From NCBI GenBank assembly GCA_028532915.1, contig JAQQAI010000070.1, positions 16,568 to 80,567 on the forward strand: a DNA stretch of 64,000 nucleotides, read 5' to 3'. Below the pieces are notes generated by a model. The model had not been told where the DNA came from and did no database searches. It worked only from the letters and a program-made list of their open reading frames with translations. The position numbers and the translations under genes were made by a program. Shown piece after piece: positions 33,942-42,730 of the stretch (its first letter is position 1; every line of letters begins with the position of its first letter). Origin of the DNA: Sphaerochaetaceae bacterium (GTDB lineage Bacteria > Spirochaetota > Spirochaetia > Sphaerochaetales > Sphaerochaetaceae).

Positions 33942-36260
33942 TTATTTCTTCCCGGGAAGCAGTTTCCAATGAAGCGTCTCTGTCACCAGAATCACAGGAG
34001 GCAGGATGAACAGTGTGGCAAGCATCGTATTGAGAAGCGAAATGGAAACGAGGATCCCGAAATAGCGGATCGGAGTGTAGGAGCCGAAACTCAGCATCGA
34101 TATTCCCAGAACGATCGCTGCCGTCGTAAGGAGAATCGGTCGACTCGTCTCATGAATCGTCTCTCTCAGGCGGAGGCGCACATTGTGATACTTGTTGATG
34201 ACTACTTTGTTCTTGTATCTGATGAGAAAGTGGATGGCGTCATCGATACCGACACCGATGGTAACACTGCTGAAACCGATGGTGATGATATCGAACGGGA
34301 TACCGGTGAAGAACATGAAGATATAATTAACCATGATTCCGACAACGATCGGGATTATGCTGTAGATACCGAACTTGAAAGACCTGAAAGAGATCGTTGA
34401 CAGAAGGAAGACCAAAACGAATGAGATAAGAGTCGCTTTGTTCTGATCACTTGTGATAGTGTCGCTGAACAGTATCGCATCGGTGCCGTCTCCCCATGCA
34501 TGAGGTTCAGCTCCCTGAGGCAGAAGATCAAGATTCTCTTCGATGAGTTCCTGAATACGGACCGCGCTGGCGACTGTCTGGAAATCCTGATCCTGAGCAT
34601 CCCATACTTTGAGAATGATCGTCATCTCGGTGGCATCATCATTGATGAGCATCCTTATCTGATCACTAGCCTGGTCATCCTGTGTGAGCAGCCTCATGAA
34701 TCTCGACAGCAGATTGATCAGCCCCTTGGACTGAGGGATCTCGGATTTGCCGGAATAGACTTTGTTCATGAACGACACATACTCGGAATAGCTGAGAATA
34801 TGGGATACATCGTCGGAGCTGTCAAGCAGAGTCTGCTCGAAGATGTGGATCTGTTCGAGTACCTCGGGGTCAAGAAAGTAGTTCTCTTCTCCCTCGGGCG
34901 CCGTCAGTGTCACATAATGGTTATGAACACCCTGGAATTCTTTGACGATCCTCATCGAATCGACGATGAGAGGTTCTTTTCGGGGGAAGTAGGTCATGTA
35001 GTTTGTCTGCAGTCCGACATGATCTTTCGTGAGAAAGAAGCCCAGAACGATCAATACACTCAGTGCGATAAAGGTTCTCCACCGTTTCATGACAATACGT
35101 GAACTGCTTCTGCTGATATGGGCGATGATCCCCTGTGTGTACTGCATCATATGCTGCTTTCTCGGAGCGATCGTGATAGTCAGGACCGCCGGAAGATAGG
35201 TAACAGAGAGAAGTGCACAGAAAGTGATACCTATTGAAACAGAGACTCCGAACTGCTTGAAGGCATCAGTGCGGGCGCTGAGAAGACTGAGAAAGCCTAT
35301 GATATCGGTGATACATGCGAGGATGATGGTTCTGCCGATCTTCGAGACGGCTTTATAGATATAATTTTCATTGCCCTCATGGTAACTTTGGAAATATTCG
35401 GTAAGGACGTGAATACTGTAGGATGAGCCGATCGTGAGAACAAGAACCGGGGTGACGATGTTCACGACCGTCAGTTTGAAACCGAGAAGAGCCATCGCCC
35501 CGAAGGTCCACACTATTCCGATGACCGAGAGAGTGAAGGGGATGACCGATGCCCTCTTGGCTTTGAACGACAGGTAGTAAACGGCCAGAATGACGAGGAA
35601 ACTCAAAGAAAGTAGAGTAATCAGATCCTTTGACAGGTAGCCCATGATCCGCTTTGAAGTCGGAAGGTCTCCTGAAACAGAAACTGTCGCCGACTGTTCG
35701 ACATCAAAGAAGATCGCCGAGAAATCATCGAGCATTTCCAGATCGTCAGGATCGGCCTGGAACTGGAAGATGAACGATGTGTAGGTCTTTGAGACAAGAA
35801 GTCCCTTCACGATATCATCATTTCTCACTTTCTGTTCAAAACTGTCCACGGTCTGTTCATCCCAGACTATCTCGCCGCTGTTTGCAAGCATCGGAACGCT
35901 GACAAGTCTTGTTCCCCGTTTCTCGATGGTCGTGAAATCGAAGATAGAAGTTACCGACCCTACACTCGGATGGTCCTTCATCTCTTCGACGGCCGTGTAC
36001 AACGAACTCAAGAAGTCGGGGTCGAACAGATCGTCTGTGGTCACCATCACGGTGAACTGGGAACTGAATCTGGTGTTCTCGGAACTCGTGATGTCATACT
36101 TGCCTCCCGAAGGGGGGATCATATCACTGTAATTTGCACTGAATTCGAGCTTCAGAATCGCTAATGCCCCGAATAATAATGTTATCAGGACCACCAGAGC
36201 TACCGTCAGGCGGGGTGAAGATTGAACTTTCTTGATAAGCTTGTCGATTGATGAATACAT
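33942..36260 (-). CDS. RND/MMPL-family transporter
   Basis: A 772-residue protein with the two-fold RND/MMPL architecture: membrane segment near the N-terminus (about 18-35), a large loop to about 210, five or six segments with GSSYSIHVLTEYF (about 283), a second loop, and a final cluster with GVGIDDAIHFLIRYK (about 672). Size and layout fit the MMPL/hopanoid-type lipid exporters rather than multidrug AcrB pumps, which are over 1000 residues. It is a paralogue of the cut gene at 1-2077. AGGAGTATC precedes the ATG. Substrate unknown. Confidence 0.88.
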   Translation of the reverse strand: MYSSIDKLIKKVQSSPRLTVALVVLITLLFGALAILKLEFSANYSDMIPPSGGKYDITSSENTRFSSQFTVMVTTDDLFDPDFLSSLYTAVEEMKDHPSVGSVTSIFDFTTIEKRGTRLVSVPMLANSGEIVWDEQTVDSFEQKVRNDDIVKGLLVSKTYTSFIFQFQADPDDLEMLDDFSAIFFDVEQSATVSVSGDLPTSKRIMGYLSKDLITLLSLSFLVILAVYYLSFKAKRASVIPFTLSVIGIVWTFGAMALLGFKLTVVNIVTPVLVLTIGSSYSIHVLTEYFQSYHEGNENYIYKAVSKIGRTIILACITDIIGFLSLLSARTDAFKQFGVSVSIGITFCALLSVTYLPAVLTITIAPRKQHMMQYTQGIIAHISRSSSRIVMKRWRTFIALSVLIVLGFFLTKDHVGLQTNYMTYFPRKEPLIVDSMRIVKEFQGVHNHYVTLTAPEGEENYFLDPEVLEQIHIFEQTLLDSSDDVSHILSYSEYVSFMNKVYSGKSEIPQSKGLINLLSRFMRLLTQDDQASDQIRMLINDDATEMTIILKVWDAQDQDFQTVASAVRIQELIEENLDLLPQGAEPHAWGDGTDAILFSDTITSDQNKATLISFVLVFLLSTISFRSFKFGIYSIIPIVVGIMVNYIFMFFTGIPFDIITIGFSSVTIGVGIDDAIHFLIRYKNKVVINKYHNVRLRLRETIHETSRPILLTTAAIVLGISMLSFGSYTPIRYFGILVSISLLNTMLATLFILPPVILVTETLHWKLLPGKK

Positions 36261-36349
36261 GATACTCCTATTCTAGACAATTCACTGACAGGTAAGCAAG
36301 CATAATGTTTCCATTATTCTACCCTGGAATGCTTTCGTTCTACTATATA

Positions 36350-36369
36350 CTTCAGATAAGCATCTGAAG
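36350..36369. repeat. 8-bp perfect hairpin between helicase and RND genes
   Basis: CTTCAGAT, four-base loop, ATCTGAAG. It lies directly beyond the helicase terminator and may be a second, weak termination stem or part of the RND gene leader. Confidence 0.45.
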
Positions 36370-36375
36370 CATCAT

Positions 36376-36408
36376 GAAAAAGGTTTATTCAACTGTATGA
36401 ATAAACCT
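36376..36408 (-). terminator. Intrinsic terminator of the DEAD-box helicase gene
   Basis: On the minus strand AGGTTTATTCA, six-base loop, TGAATAAACCT: a perfect 11-bp stem followed by TTTTTC. Confidence 0.8.
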
Positions 36409-36429
36409 GTTCGATGAAAATTGGTGACA

Positions 36430-38220
36430 TTATCTGCTGTTTTTCTTGGACCTCTTTCCCTTCTTGAAATCGGGTTTTCCCGACCTGCGTCTCGAGTCCT
36501 CCCGTCTATTGCGGAAAGAATCGTGTCCGTCCCCTTTGAACTTTGCCAGATGTCTGCCGTTGGGGTTGTCGGGTTTTGCCCGTGTGATCACAGGTTTTCC
36601 GTCATTTTTCAGATCTGAGAAGGTCGATAGAATGATCTTCGCAGCATCTGAATCAGCTGTCACGAATGAGAAATCCTGCATGATCTTCACATCGTTGAGC
36701 TGAGCATCACTGACGCGGGTATGTTCTTTGATGAAATCGACAAGGACCCGTTTGGTCATTCCATGTTTGAAACCACGGGCGATAAACAGCCGTGTTTCTC
36801 TGTCGGATTCACCTTTTCTCCGTGACCAGTTGTCTTTGCTCGCATACCGGTCATCATCATATCTGGAATTCTTCTGTCGCTGAGGCTTATCCTCTATCGC
36901 ATTGATCTTCCTGTACTCGCTGACTTGAAGCTGACTTCCGTAGTGTTTTTCCAGCAATGTCGTGACGATAGTCCCGGGGTCTGTGATCTCAAGCAGGTCC
37001 TGGGCCATCTCGGTATATTCTTTCTGGTGTTTCGAATCGACTGAAGATATGATGGAATCAAGGATCCTCTCTCTTTTGATTGCGACGATCGCTCTGGCAT
37101 CTGGCACGATCTCTTTTTCTATCTCGGAGCCTACCGAACGTTTGATGAAAGTGAATCTTCTTGTCTCGGAAGGGGTTACGAAGGTGATAGCGCTGCCGCT
37201 TTTTCCTGCACGGCCGGTTCTGCCGATTCTGTGAACATATGTCTCCGGATTCTGCGGAATCGTATAGTTGATCACATGAGTAAGATCCTGCACATCGATT
37301 CCCCGTGCTGCGACATCGGTGGCAACCAGAATGGATACTCTTCTTTCCCGAAACTTGTGAAGGATGATCTCCCGCTGTTTCTGTGCGAGATCTCCATGTA
37401 TCGCTTCAGAGTTGTACCCTCTGTCTATCAGCATTCTGCTCACTTCATCGCTCTGCATCTTCGTTCTGCAGAATACAAGACCGTAAAAATCGGGAGCGAT
37501 ATCGATAAGGCGGCACAGAAGTTCGATTTTATCTTTTTCTCTCACCTGATAATAATGCTGATCGGTGAGATTTGCTGTCTGATCTTTGCTTTCGATCTTC
37601 ACCAGCGAATAATCTTTCATGAACTGTTTGGCCAGTGAGAGGATCTGTTTGGGCATTGTCGCACTGAACAGAAGCATTCTCTTCTCTTCGGGTGATTGTG
37701 ACAGGATCGATTCGATGTCTTCGATAAATCCCATATTCAGCATTTCGTCGGCCTCATCAAGAACAGCAAACTGGAGATGTGAGAGATCGAGAGTCCCCCG
37801 TCTGATATGATCGAGAACTCTTCCCGGAGTTCCCACTACCACATTGACTCCTTTGCGGAGTCTGCGTACCTGAAGGTCCATCGAAGAGCCGCCGTAAACT
37901 GGAAGAATGTTGAGCTCTCTTTCTCCCTTCATCGATTCGATCTCGGCTGCGACCTGCACAGCCAGCTCCCTTGTAGGACTCAGAATCAATGCCTGTACGT
38001 GTTTTGAGCTGGTGTCGACGATTTCCAGGATAGGAAGGCCGAAGGCAGCGGTTTTACCTGTTCCGGTTTGAGCTTGACCTACGACATCACACTGTTGTTT
38101 CAACAGAAGCGGGATACAGGCAGCCTGTATCTCGGTAGGTTCTTTAAAACCCTTTTTTTCAAGGGCATCCAATGTGCTCCGGGTCAACCCGAGAGCTGCG
38201 AAATTCTCCAATTGTTGCAT
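36430..38220 (-). CDS. DEAD-box ATP-dependent RNA helicase (DeaD/CshA/DbpA-like)
   Basis: A 596-residue RNA helicase. The core (about 1-370) has AQTGTGKTAAF, PTRELA, TPGRVLDH, DEADEM, SAT and HRIGRTGRAGKSG. Residues about 470-550 form an RNA-binding DbpA-type RRM (LFIARGFKHGMTKRVLVDFI), and the C-terminus is a basic, disordered tail ending in Lys/Arg clusters. Such proteins assist ribosome assembly and mRNA turnover, often at low temperature. AGGAG is 4 bases before the ATG and the predicted leader is about 50 bases. It is divergent from the riboswitch-nrdDG unit. Confidence 0.93.
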   Translation of the reverse strand: MQQLENFAALGLTRSTLDALEKKGFKEPTEIQAACIPLLLKQQCDVVGQAQTGTGKTAAFGLPILEIVDTSSKHVQALILSPTRELAVQVAAEIESMKGERELNILPVYGGSSMDLQVRRLRKGVNVVVGTPGRVLDHIRRGTLDLSHLQFAVLDEADEMLNMGFIEDIESILSQSPEEKRMLLFSATMPKQILSLAKQFMKDYSLVKIESKDQTANLTDQHYYQVREKDKIELLCRLIDIAPDFYGLVFCRTKMQSDEVSRMLIDRGYNSEAIHGDLAQKQREIILHKFRERRVSILVATDVAARGIDVQDLTHVINYTIPQNPETYVHRIGRTGRAGKSGSAITFVTPSETRRFTFIKRSVGSEIEKEIVPDARAIVAIKRERILDSIISSVDSKHQKEYTEMAQDLLEITDPGTIVTTLLEKHYGSQLQVSEYRKINAIEDKPQRQKNSRYDDDRYASKDNWSRRKGESDRETRLFIARGFKHGMTKRVLVDFIKEHTRVSDAQLNDVKIMQDFSFVTADSDAAKIILSTFSDLKNDGKPVITRAKPDNPNGRHLAKFKGDGHDSFRNRREDSRRRSGKPDFKKGKRSKKNSR

Positions 38221-38276
38221 GAGACTCCTAATACTATATGTTGTGCTGATAAGGATATGAATAAAGGCACTGTTTC

Positions 38277-38305
38277 ACTGTATACAAATGTCGAGACTTA
38301 TGCAA
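38277..38305 (-). promoter_or_regulatory. Promoter of the helicase gene
   Basis: TTGCAT, 17 bases, TACAGT on the minus strand, giving a leader of roughly 50 bases. Confidence 0.5.
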
Positions 38306-38349
38306 TATGAGCAACACTGTGGATAAAGATGATACTTTTAAAATACTGA

Positions 38350-38378
38350 TTGACATGGGATCAGTGAGAAGCTACTAT
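38350..38378 (+). promoter_or_regulatory. Promoter of the riboswitch-nrdDG unit
   Basis: TTGACA (38350-38355), exactly 17 bases, TACTAT (38373-38378): near-consensus. Transcription should start near 38385, upstream of the riboswitch. Confidence 0.78.
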
Positions 38379-38418
38379 TTATAGCGTACTGTTAGTACAT
38401 AAACACTATATATTGTGT

Positions 38419-38559
38419 GTATAGGATCAGGGAAGTCGGGTGTGAAGCCCGCGCGGTCCCGCCGCTGTGAAGGTTAGGGTGCACAGATGAACCACTGGAA
38501 ATGATTTTCCGGGAAGGACTGTGAACCTGTTGAGCCGAAGCCAGAATACCTCCCTATAC
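38419..38559 (+). ncRNA. Cobalamin (B12) riboswitch aptamer
   Basis: The conserved B12-box pieces are visible: GGGAAGTCGGGTGTGAAGCC, GCGGTCCCGCCGCTGTGA, and near the 3' end AGCCGAAGCCAGAATACC. The closing P1 stem is GTATAGG (38419-38425) with CCTATAC (38553-38559). Established family behaviour is to bind adenosylcobalamin or another B12 form and to shut off the downstream gene. The downstream gene is nrdD, the B12-independent anaerobic ribonucleotide reductase. Confidence 0.93.
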
Positions 38560-38562
38560 GTA

Positions 38563-38648
38563 CACGTTGTCACGGAGTATGGCATGAACGTGGACTTTTC
38601 AGGCGAATTGCGTCTGTATTTTCTGGGTGTGCTCCGTGTCCACAGGAG
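38563..38648 (+). promoter_or_regulatory. Riboswitch expression platform occluding the nrdD ribosome site
   Basis: Two competing pairings are seen. CACGTT (38563-38568) pairs with AACGTG (38587-38592), while GTGGAC (38590-38595) pairs with GTCCAC (38638-38643), which abuts AGGAG at 38644-38648. A third pairing, CACGGAG (38571-38577) with CTCCGTG (38632-38638), competes for the same 3' strand. There is no uridine run, so control of translation initiation is more likely than termination. Confidence 0.6.
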
Positions 38649-38653
38649 CTTAC

Positions 38654-40738
38654 ATGATTTCATATGTAACAAAAAGAAATGGAGAAAGGGTTCTCTGCGA
38701 CCGACAGAGAATCATCGATGCTGTACAGAAAGCCGCTGATGCCAGCGGAGAGACTCTGGATTCCTGTGCGATTTCACAGCAGGTCCTTCACAGAGCATCT
38801 GTGATCGCCGAAAAGTGCGTCTCAGTCGAAACTCTGCAGGATATCGTGGAGAATGTCCTGATGGAAAAAGGCCACTACACATGTGCGAAAGCCTACATTC
38901 TGTACAGGAACAAACGGCAGAACACGCGTGATGAACAGCTGGTTCTCGACAGGACGAAGGAGTTGTTTTCTTCCTACCTGGAGGATGAGAGCTGGGAAGT
39001 GAAGGAGAATGCGAATACCCGCAAATCCATCAACGGAATGAACAATTTCATCAGAGAAAGCTTCACCCGTCAGTACTGGCTGGGAGAGATATATCCCGAC
39101 CAGGTCAGTCGGGCCCATACAGGGGGAGCCATGCATATCCACGATCTGGGATTCTTCGGACCCTATTGTGCAGGATGGGACCTCAGGCAGCTTCTCACGA
39201 TGGGCTTCGGCGGAATCAGCGGAAAAGTGAGCAGCAGACCGGCCAGACACCTCCGCTCCTTTCTCGCCCAGGTCGTCAATTCTACGTTCACCACTCAGGG
39301 AGAAAGTGCGGGAGCTCAGGCATGGTCTTCACTCGATACCTACTGTGCACCTTTCATCCGCTACGATGATCTGAGCGAAAAGGAGGTGAAACAGACACTC
39401 CAGGAATTCGTCTTTTCCCTCAACGTTCCCACAAGAGTGGGCTTTCAGTGCCCCTTTTCCAATGTGACACTTGATCTGACAGTCCCCAACAGACTGAAAG
39501 ATCAGGGAGTGATCATAGGAGGCGAAATCAGGGATGAAACTTACGGAGAGTTTCAGAGGGAGATGGATATGTTCAACAATGCATTTTTCAGCGTCATGAT
39601 GGAAGGTGACAGCTCCTCGAGAGTCTTCACCTTCCCGATACCCACTATCAACGTGACAAAAGATTTTCCGTGGGATTCCCCGGTCGTCGATAATCTGATG
39701 GAAATGACCGGTAAATACGGAATTCCCTATTTTTCCAATTATGTGAACAGCGATCTCGACCCCGATGATGCGCTGTCGATGTGCTGCCGCCTGAGACTCG
39801 ATACAAGCGAGCTAAGAAAACGGGGAGGAGGTCTATTCGGTTCGAATCCCCTTACCGGTTCGATAGGAGTGGTCACTCTCAACCTTCCCAGGCTTGCCTA
39901 TGAATCGGAGAATGAGACCGAATTCTTCGACAAGGTCAGAAAGACCGCAGATCTGGCAAAAACCAGTCTCGAAATAAAGAGGAAGGTGATAGAGAAGGAA
40001 ACCGAACGGGGGATGTACCCGTTCTCGAGGCGCTACCTGCAGGACATAAAGGAGAGAGAGGGATCGTACTGGGCAAATCATTTCAGTACCATCGGAATCG
40101 TGGGATTGGAGGAGGCCGGTGTGAATCTTCATGGCACAAAAGGCTCTCTCACCACAGATTACGGACAGGACTTCGGGATAAGAACTCTCAATACTCTGCG
40201 TCAGATTGTCCGTGATTTTCAGAAGGAGACTCATCACAACTATAACCTTGAAGCTACCCCGGCAGAGGGGACAAGTTACCGGCTCGCCAAAAAGGATACT
40301 GAAGAGTACCCCGGTATCTATACTGCAGGCGAAGAGGTTCCTTACTATACCAATTCGAGCCAGCTTCCCGTCTCCTACACTTCCGATATCTTCGAGACTC
40401 TGGAGAAACAGGATGAGCTGCAGTCACTGTATACAGGAGGTACCGTTTTACACCTGTATCTCGGCGAGAGGGTCAGTGATATCGAGGTGACCAAATCTCT
40501 TATCCGTAAGATATTCACCCGATATAAACTTCCATATATCTCGATCACACCGATTTTCAGTACCTGCAGCGAGCACGGTTATATCAGCGGGGAACATCAC
40601 AGCTGCCCTATCTGCAACAGAGAGTGTGAAGTGTGGACCCGTGTCGTGGGGTATCTGAGACCTGTGAATGATTTTCACAAAGGAAAGAAAGAAGAACACC
40701 GTCAGCGGAAGGTCTACACGATGGAGGCTGTTTCATGA
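38654..40738 (+). CDS. nrdD: Anaerobic ribonucleoside-triphosphate reductase (class III)
   Basis: A 694-residue glycyl-radical enzyme that makes deoxyribonucleotides without oxygen. It has an N-terminal ATP-cone (about 1-90), the catalytic barrel (GGAMHIHDLGFFGPYCAGWD, FSLNVPTRVGFQCPFSNVTL), a C-terminal zinc site (CSEH and CPICNREC) and the glycyl-radical loop RVVGYLRP with Gly666. The ATG at 38654 follows AGGAG by 5 bases; an in-frame ATG at 38627 lies inside the riboswitch platform and is not used. nrdG overlaps its stop by 4 bases. Placement behind a B12 riboswitch means it should be off when cobalamin is plentiful. Confidence 0.97.
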   Translation: MISYVTKRNGERVLCDRQRIIDAVQKAADASGETLDSCAISQQVLHRASVIAEKCVSVETLQDIVENVLMEKGHYTCAKAYILYRNKRQNTRDEQLVLDRTKELFSSYLEDESWEVKENANTRKSINGMNNFIRESFTRQYWLGEIYPDQVSRAHTGGAMHIHDLGFFGPYCAGWDLRQLLTMGFGGISGKVSSRPARHLRSFLAQVVNSTFTTQGESAGAQAWSSLDTYCAPFIRYDDLSEKEVKQTLQEFVFSLNVPTRVGFQCPFSNVTLDLTVPNRLKDQGVIIGGEIRDETYGEFQREMDMFNNAFFSVMMEGDSSSRVFTFPIPTINVTKDFPWDSPVVDNLMEMTGKYGIPYFSNYVNSDLDPDDALSMCCRLRLDTSELRKRGGGLFGSNPLTGSIGVVTLNLPRLAYESENETEFFDKVRKTADLAKTSLEIKRKVIEKETERGMYPFSRRYLQDIKEREGSYWANHFSTIGIVGLEEAGVNLHGTKGSLTTDYGQDFGIRTLNTLRQIVRDFQKETHHNYNLEATPAEGTSYRLAKKDTEEYPGIYTAGEEVPYYTNSSQLPVSYTSDIFETLEKQDELQSLYTGGTVLHLYLGERVSDIEVTKSLIRKIFTRYKLPYISITPIFSTCSEHGYISGEHHSCPICNRECEVWTRVVGYLRPVNDFHKGKKEEHRQRKVYTMEAVS

Positions 40739-41421
40739 TAGGGGGTATCGTGAAGACTTCTCTGATAGATTTTCAAGGATATCTGAGTGCGGTAATCTTC
40801 ACCCAGGGGTGCAATTTCAACTGTTTCTACTGTCATAACAGAGAACTGATATCTTCGAAAGAAGGAGGACTTCCTGTCACGGAGGTCCTCTCTCTCCTGG
40901 ATGAAAGGAAGGATTTCCTTGACGCTGTCGTCGTAAGCGGAGGCGAACCCACACTTCACAGCGGATTGGGCACACTTCTTTCTTCAATAAAGTCGCTCGG
41001 TCTGAAGTGCAAACTTGATACCAACGGCTCTAATCCAGATAAGGTCGAATATCTCATAAAGAGAAGTCTTGTTGATTATGTCGCTGTCGATATCAAGGGA
41101 AGTCGCTCTCGATATGCACAATTCGCGGGAAAAGAACATCAGGCCGACAAGGTGTATCAGACCCTTTCACATCTGATTGAAACGTCTACACCTCATGAGG
41201 TGAGAACTACGATGGCTCCTACAATGGGCATCGATGATCTGATCGAGATCGCAGAAGAACTTCCTCCTTCCACAATTTGGAAACTGCAGCGATATGTGAT
41301 TCCTGAACTGTTCAGAAAAGAGGATGAGCAGCTGATTTACGGTGATGTCATCCCGTACGCTGCGGAGGAAGAACTGTTGAATGCTCTGAGAAGAATTCAA
41401 CCTGCAGTCGCTATTCGCTGA
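40735..41421 (+). CDS. nrdG: Anaerobic ribonucleotide reductase activating enzyme
   Basis: A 228-residue radical SAM activase. The cluster motif CNFNCFYC (about residues 24-31) and VVVSGGEPTLH are clear; the length and overall pattern fit the NrdG2 branch rather than the short enterobacterial NrdG. It generates the glycyl radical on NrdD. The start ATGA overlaps the nrdD stop, indicating translational coupling and shared riboswitch control. Confidence 0.95.
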   Translation: MIGGIVKTSLIDFQGYLSAVIFTQGCNFNCFYCHNRELISSKEGGLPVTEVLSLLDERKDFLDAVVVSGGEPTLHSGLGTLLSSIKSLGLKCKLDTNGSNPDKVEYLIKRSLVDYVAVDIKGSRSRYAQFAGKEHQADKVYQTLSHLIETSTPHEVRTTMAPTMGIDDLIEIAEELPPSTIWKLQRYVIPELFRKEDEQLIYGDVIPYAAEEELLNALRRIQPAVAIR

Positions 41422-41473
41422 CGAAGCGGAAGGAACTGATACACGGTAATCCGATATGAGGAGGTTGAAACCT

Positions 41474-41689
41474 ATGTATACTCACGCCAGAACCCTTTCG
41501 GTCAACTCATACAGAAGCTGTTTCAAAGAGAAGCGCAAACACTTGAAGAGATTTTCATATACCGCTGAGCAGGATGTCATCCTCTTTGAATGGTGCAAGG
41601 GGAACACGATCGCCTCGATAGCCAGACAGCTGCAGATCCCGAGCAGTATCGTTTTGAAAAAGATGGACCGGCTCAACGGGTTGTTCTGA
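41474..41689 (+). CDS. Small Myb/SANT-like or HTH protein downstream of nrdG
   Basis: A 71-residue basic protein. Residues about 29-68 (FSYTAEQDVILFEWCKGNTI, IARQLQIPSSIV) have the three-helix spacing of Myb/SANT-type DNA-binding domains. AGGAGG is 9 bases before the ATG at 41474; an ATG at 41456 overlaps that ribosome site and is unlikely. It follows nrdG by 52 bases without a terminator, so it may be co-regulated by the B12 riboswitch. Its stop abuts that of the convergent DUF2804 gene. Function unknown. Confidence 0.6.
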   Translation: MYTHARTLSVNSYRSCFKEKRKHLKRFSYTAEQDVILFEWCKGNTIASIARQLQIPSSIVLKKMDRLNGLF

Positions 41690-42730
41690 CTAGTAACGGT
41701 TGAATACGTCTTCTGCGAATCCCGGCATATTATCGACCTGAACGGTCGTATTGTCATCAAGAACCAGCGATCCGCTGAAATGGCCGAACACCTGATGTTG
41801 AACAGATTTGATGATCAGAAAGTTACTCTGTGTGTTTCTGTCTACTACGGGAATAAACGTCAGGTCGACTCTTTTGTCATTGCTCGTAATCTTCCATGGA
41901 TCGGTATAGGAGTCCGAAGGAATCTCGAATGAGACACGGTCGATCTTGTGAAGTATATTATCGTAGAATATCGCATTCTCGGTCACGTCAGTTCTGTCGC
42001 TGAACCCGTATCCGAAATTGAAACCCACGGGAACCGAATCGATGAAGGTCGAGGCACTGGCCCAGTACCATCTGTTCTGGTAGGTCCATCTGCCTCTTCC
42101 CCAATCGAGGACAGCAACAGATTCATCAGGGGTGAGCTCATACACCTCTTCTCCAAGACGGACTGTGCCGCTTACTCTCATACAGTTGACCTTCTCGTTG
42201 AGGTAAAAGGCTTTTCTGTTGGATTCCCATGATGTGAGAATGTTGATACTTTCATGCCCTTCGGTCTGTATACAGGTGATATCGGCATCAAGACCTTCGT
42301 TGTGCCCCTCCGCCTTTAATCCGGGAGCTCCGCAGAGTATACGCCGGCGTTCTTCCTTTCTGCTGCATGCGATTCTGAGGATATTCGATGACATCGCAAT
42401 CTCATGATCTTTCGAATGGGGAGGCAGGTGATATTTCCCCAGCGGAAAAGAAGTGATTTTGTCGACCTGTGTCCAGCTTCCTCTGGAAATGTCGACGAAT
42501 GCGATCGCGAACAGTCCCAGGTATCCCAGATCGCTGAAAGTCGTTGTGATCCAGAAACGGTGCTTATGCGAATATACGGCATAATAGTCCCACTCTTTAA
42601 TTCTGAGAGGTGAAGCCTTAATATCTTTCCTGCTGTAATCCCAGAATGGACGACGGGACCATCCCGGCCCGTTTATCTGCCCGTCCGGTTTTAATGCCTT
42701 CTGCGAGGCTGTGACTTCAAACGAATACAT
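41690..42730 (-). CDS. DUF2804 family protein
   Basis: A 346-residue protein with the DUF2804 pattern: GPGWSRRPFWDYSRKDI near the N-terminus, KEWDYYAVYSHKHRFWITTTF, and a late WGRGRWTYQNRWYWASAS block. It is rich in beta strands and aromatic residues, with no signal peptide. The related fold is lipocalin-like, seen in hydroxy-carotenoid or lipid-modifying proteins, but the function of DUF2804 is not established. The start overlaps the end of the aldo/keto reductase by 14 bases, so the two are one operon. Confidence 0.82.
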   Translation of the reverse strand: MYSFEVTASQKALKPDGQINGPGWSRRPFWDYSRKDIKASPLRIKEWDYYAVYSHKHRFWITTTFSDLGYLGLFAIAFVDISRGSWTQVDKITSFPLGKYHLPPHSKDHEIAMSSNILRIACSRKEERRRILCGAPGLKAEGHNEGLDADITCIQTEGHESINILTSWESNRKAFYLNEKVNCMRVSGTVRLGEEVYELTPDESVAVLDWGRGRWTYQNRWYWASASTFIDSVPVGFNFGYGFSDRTDVTENAIFYDNILHKIDRVSFEIPSDSYTDPWKITSNDKRVDLTFIPVVDRNTQSNFLIIKSVQHQVFGHFSGSLVLDDNTTVQVDNMPGFAEDVFNRY

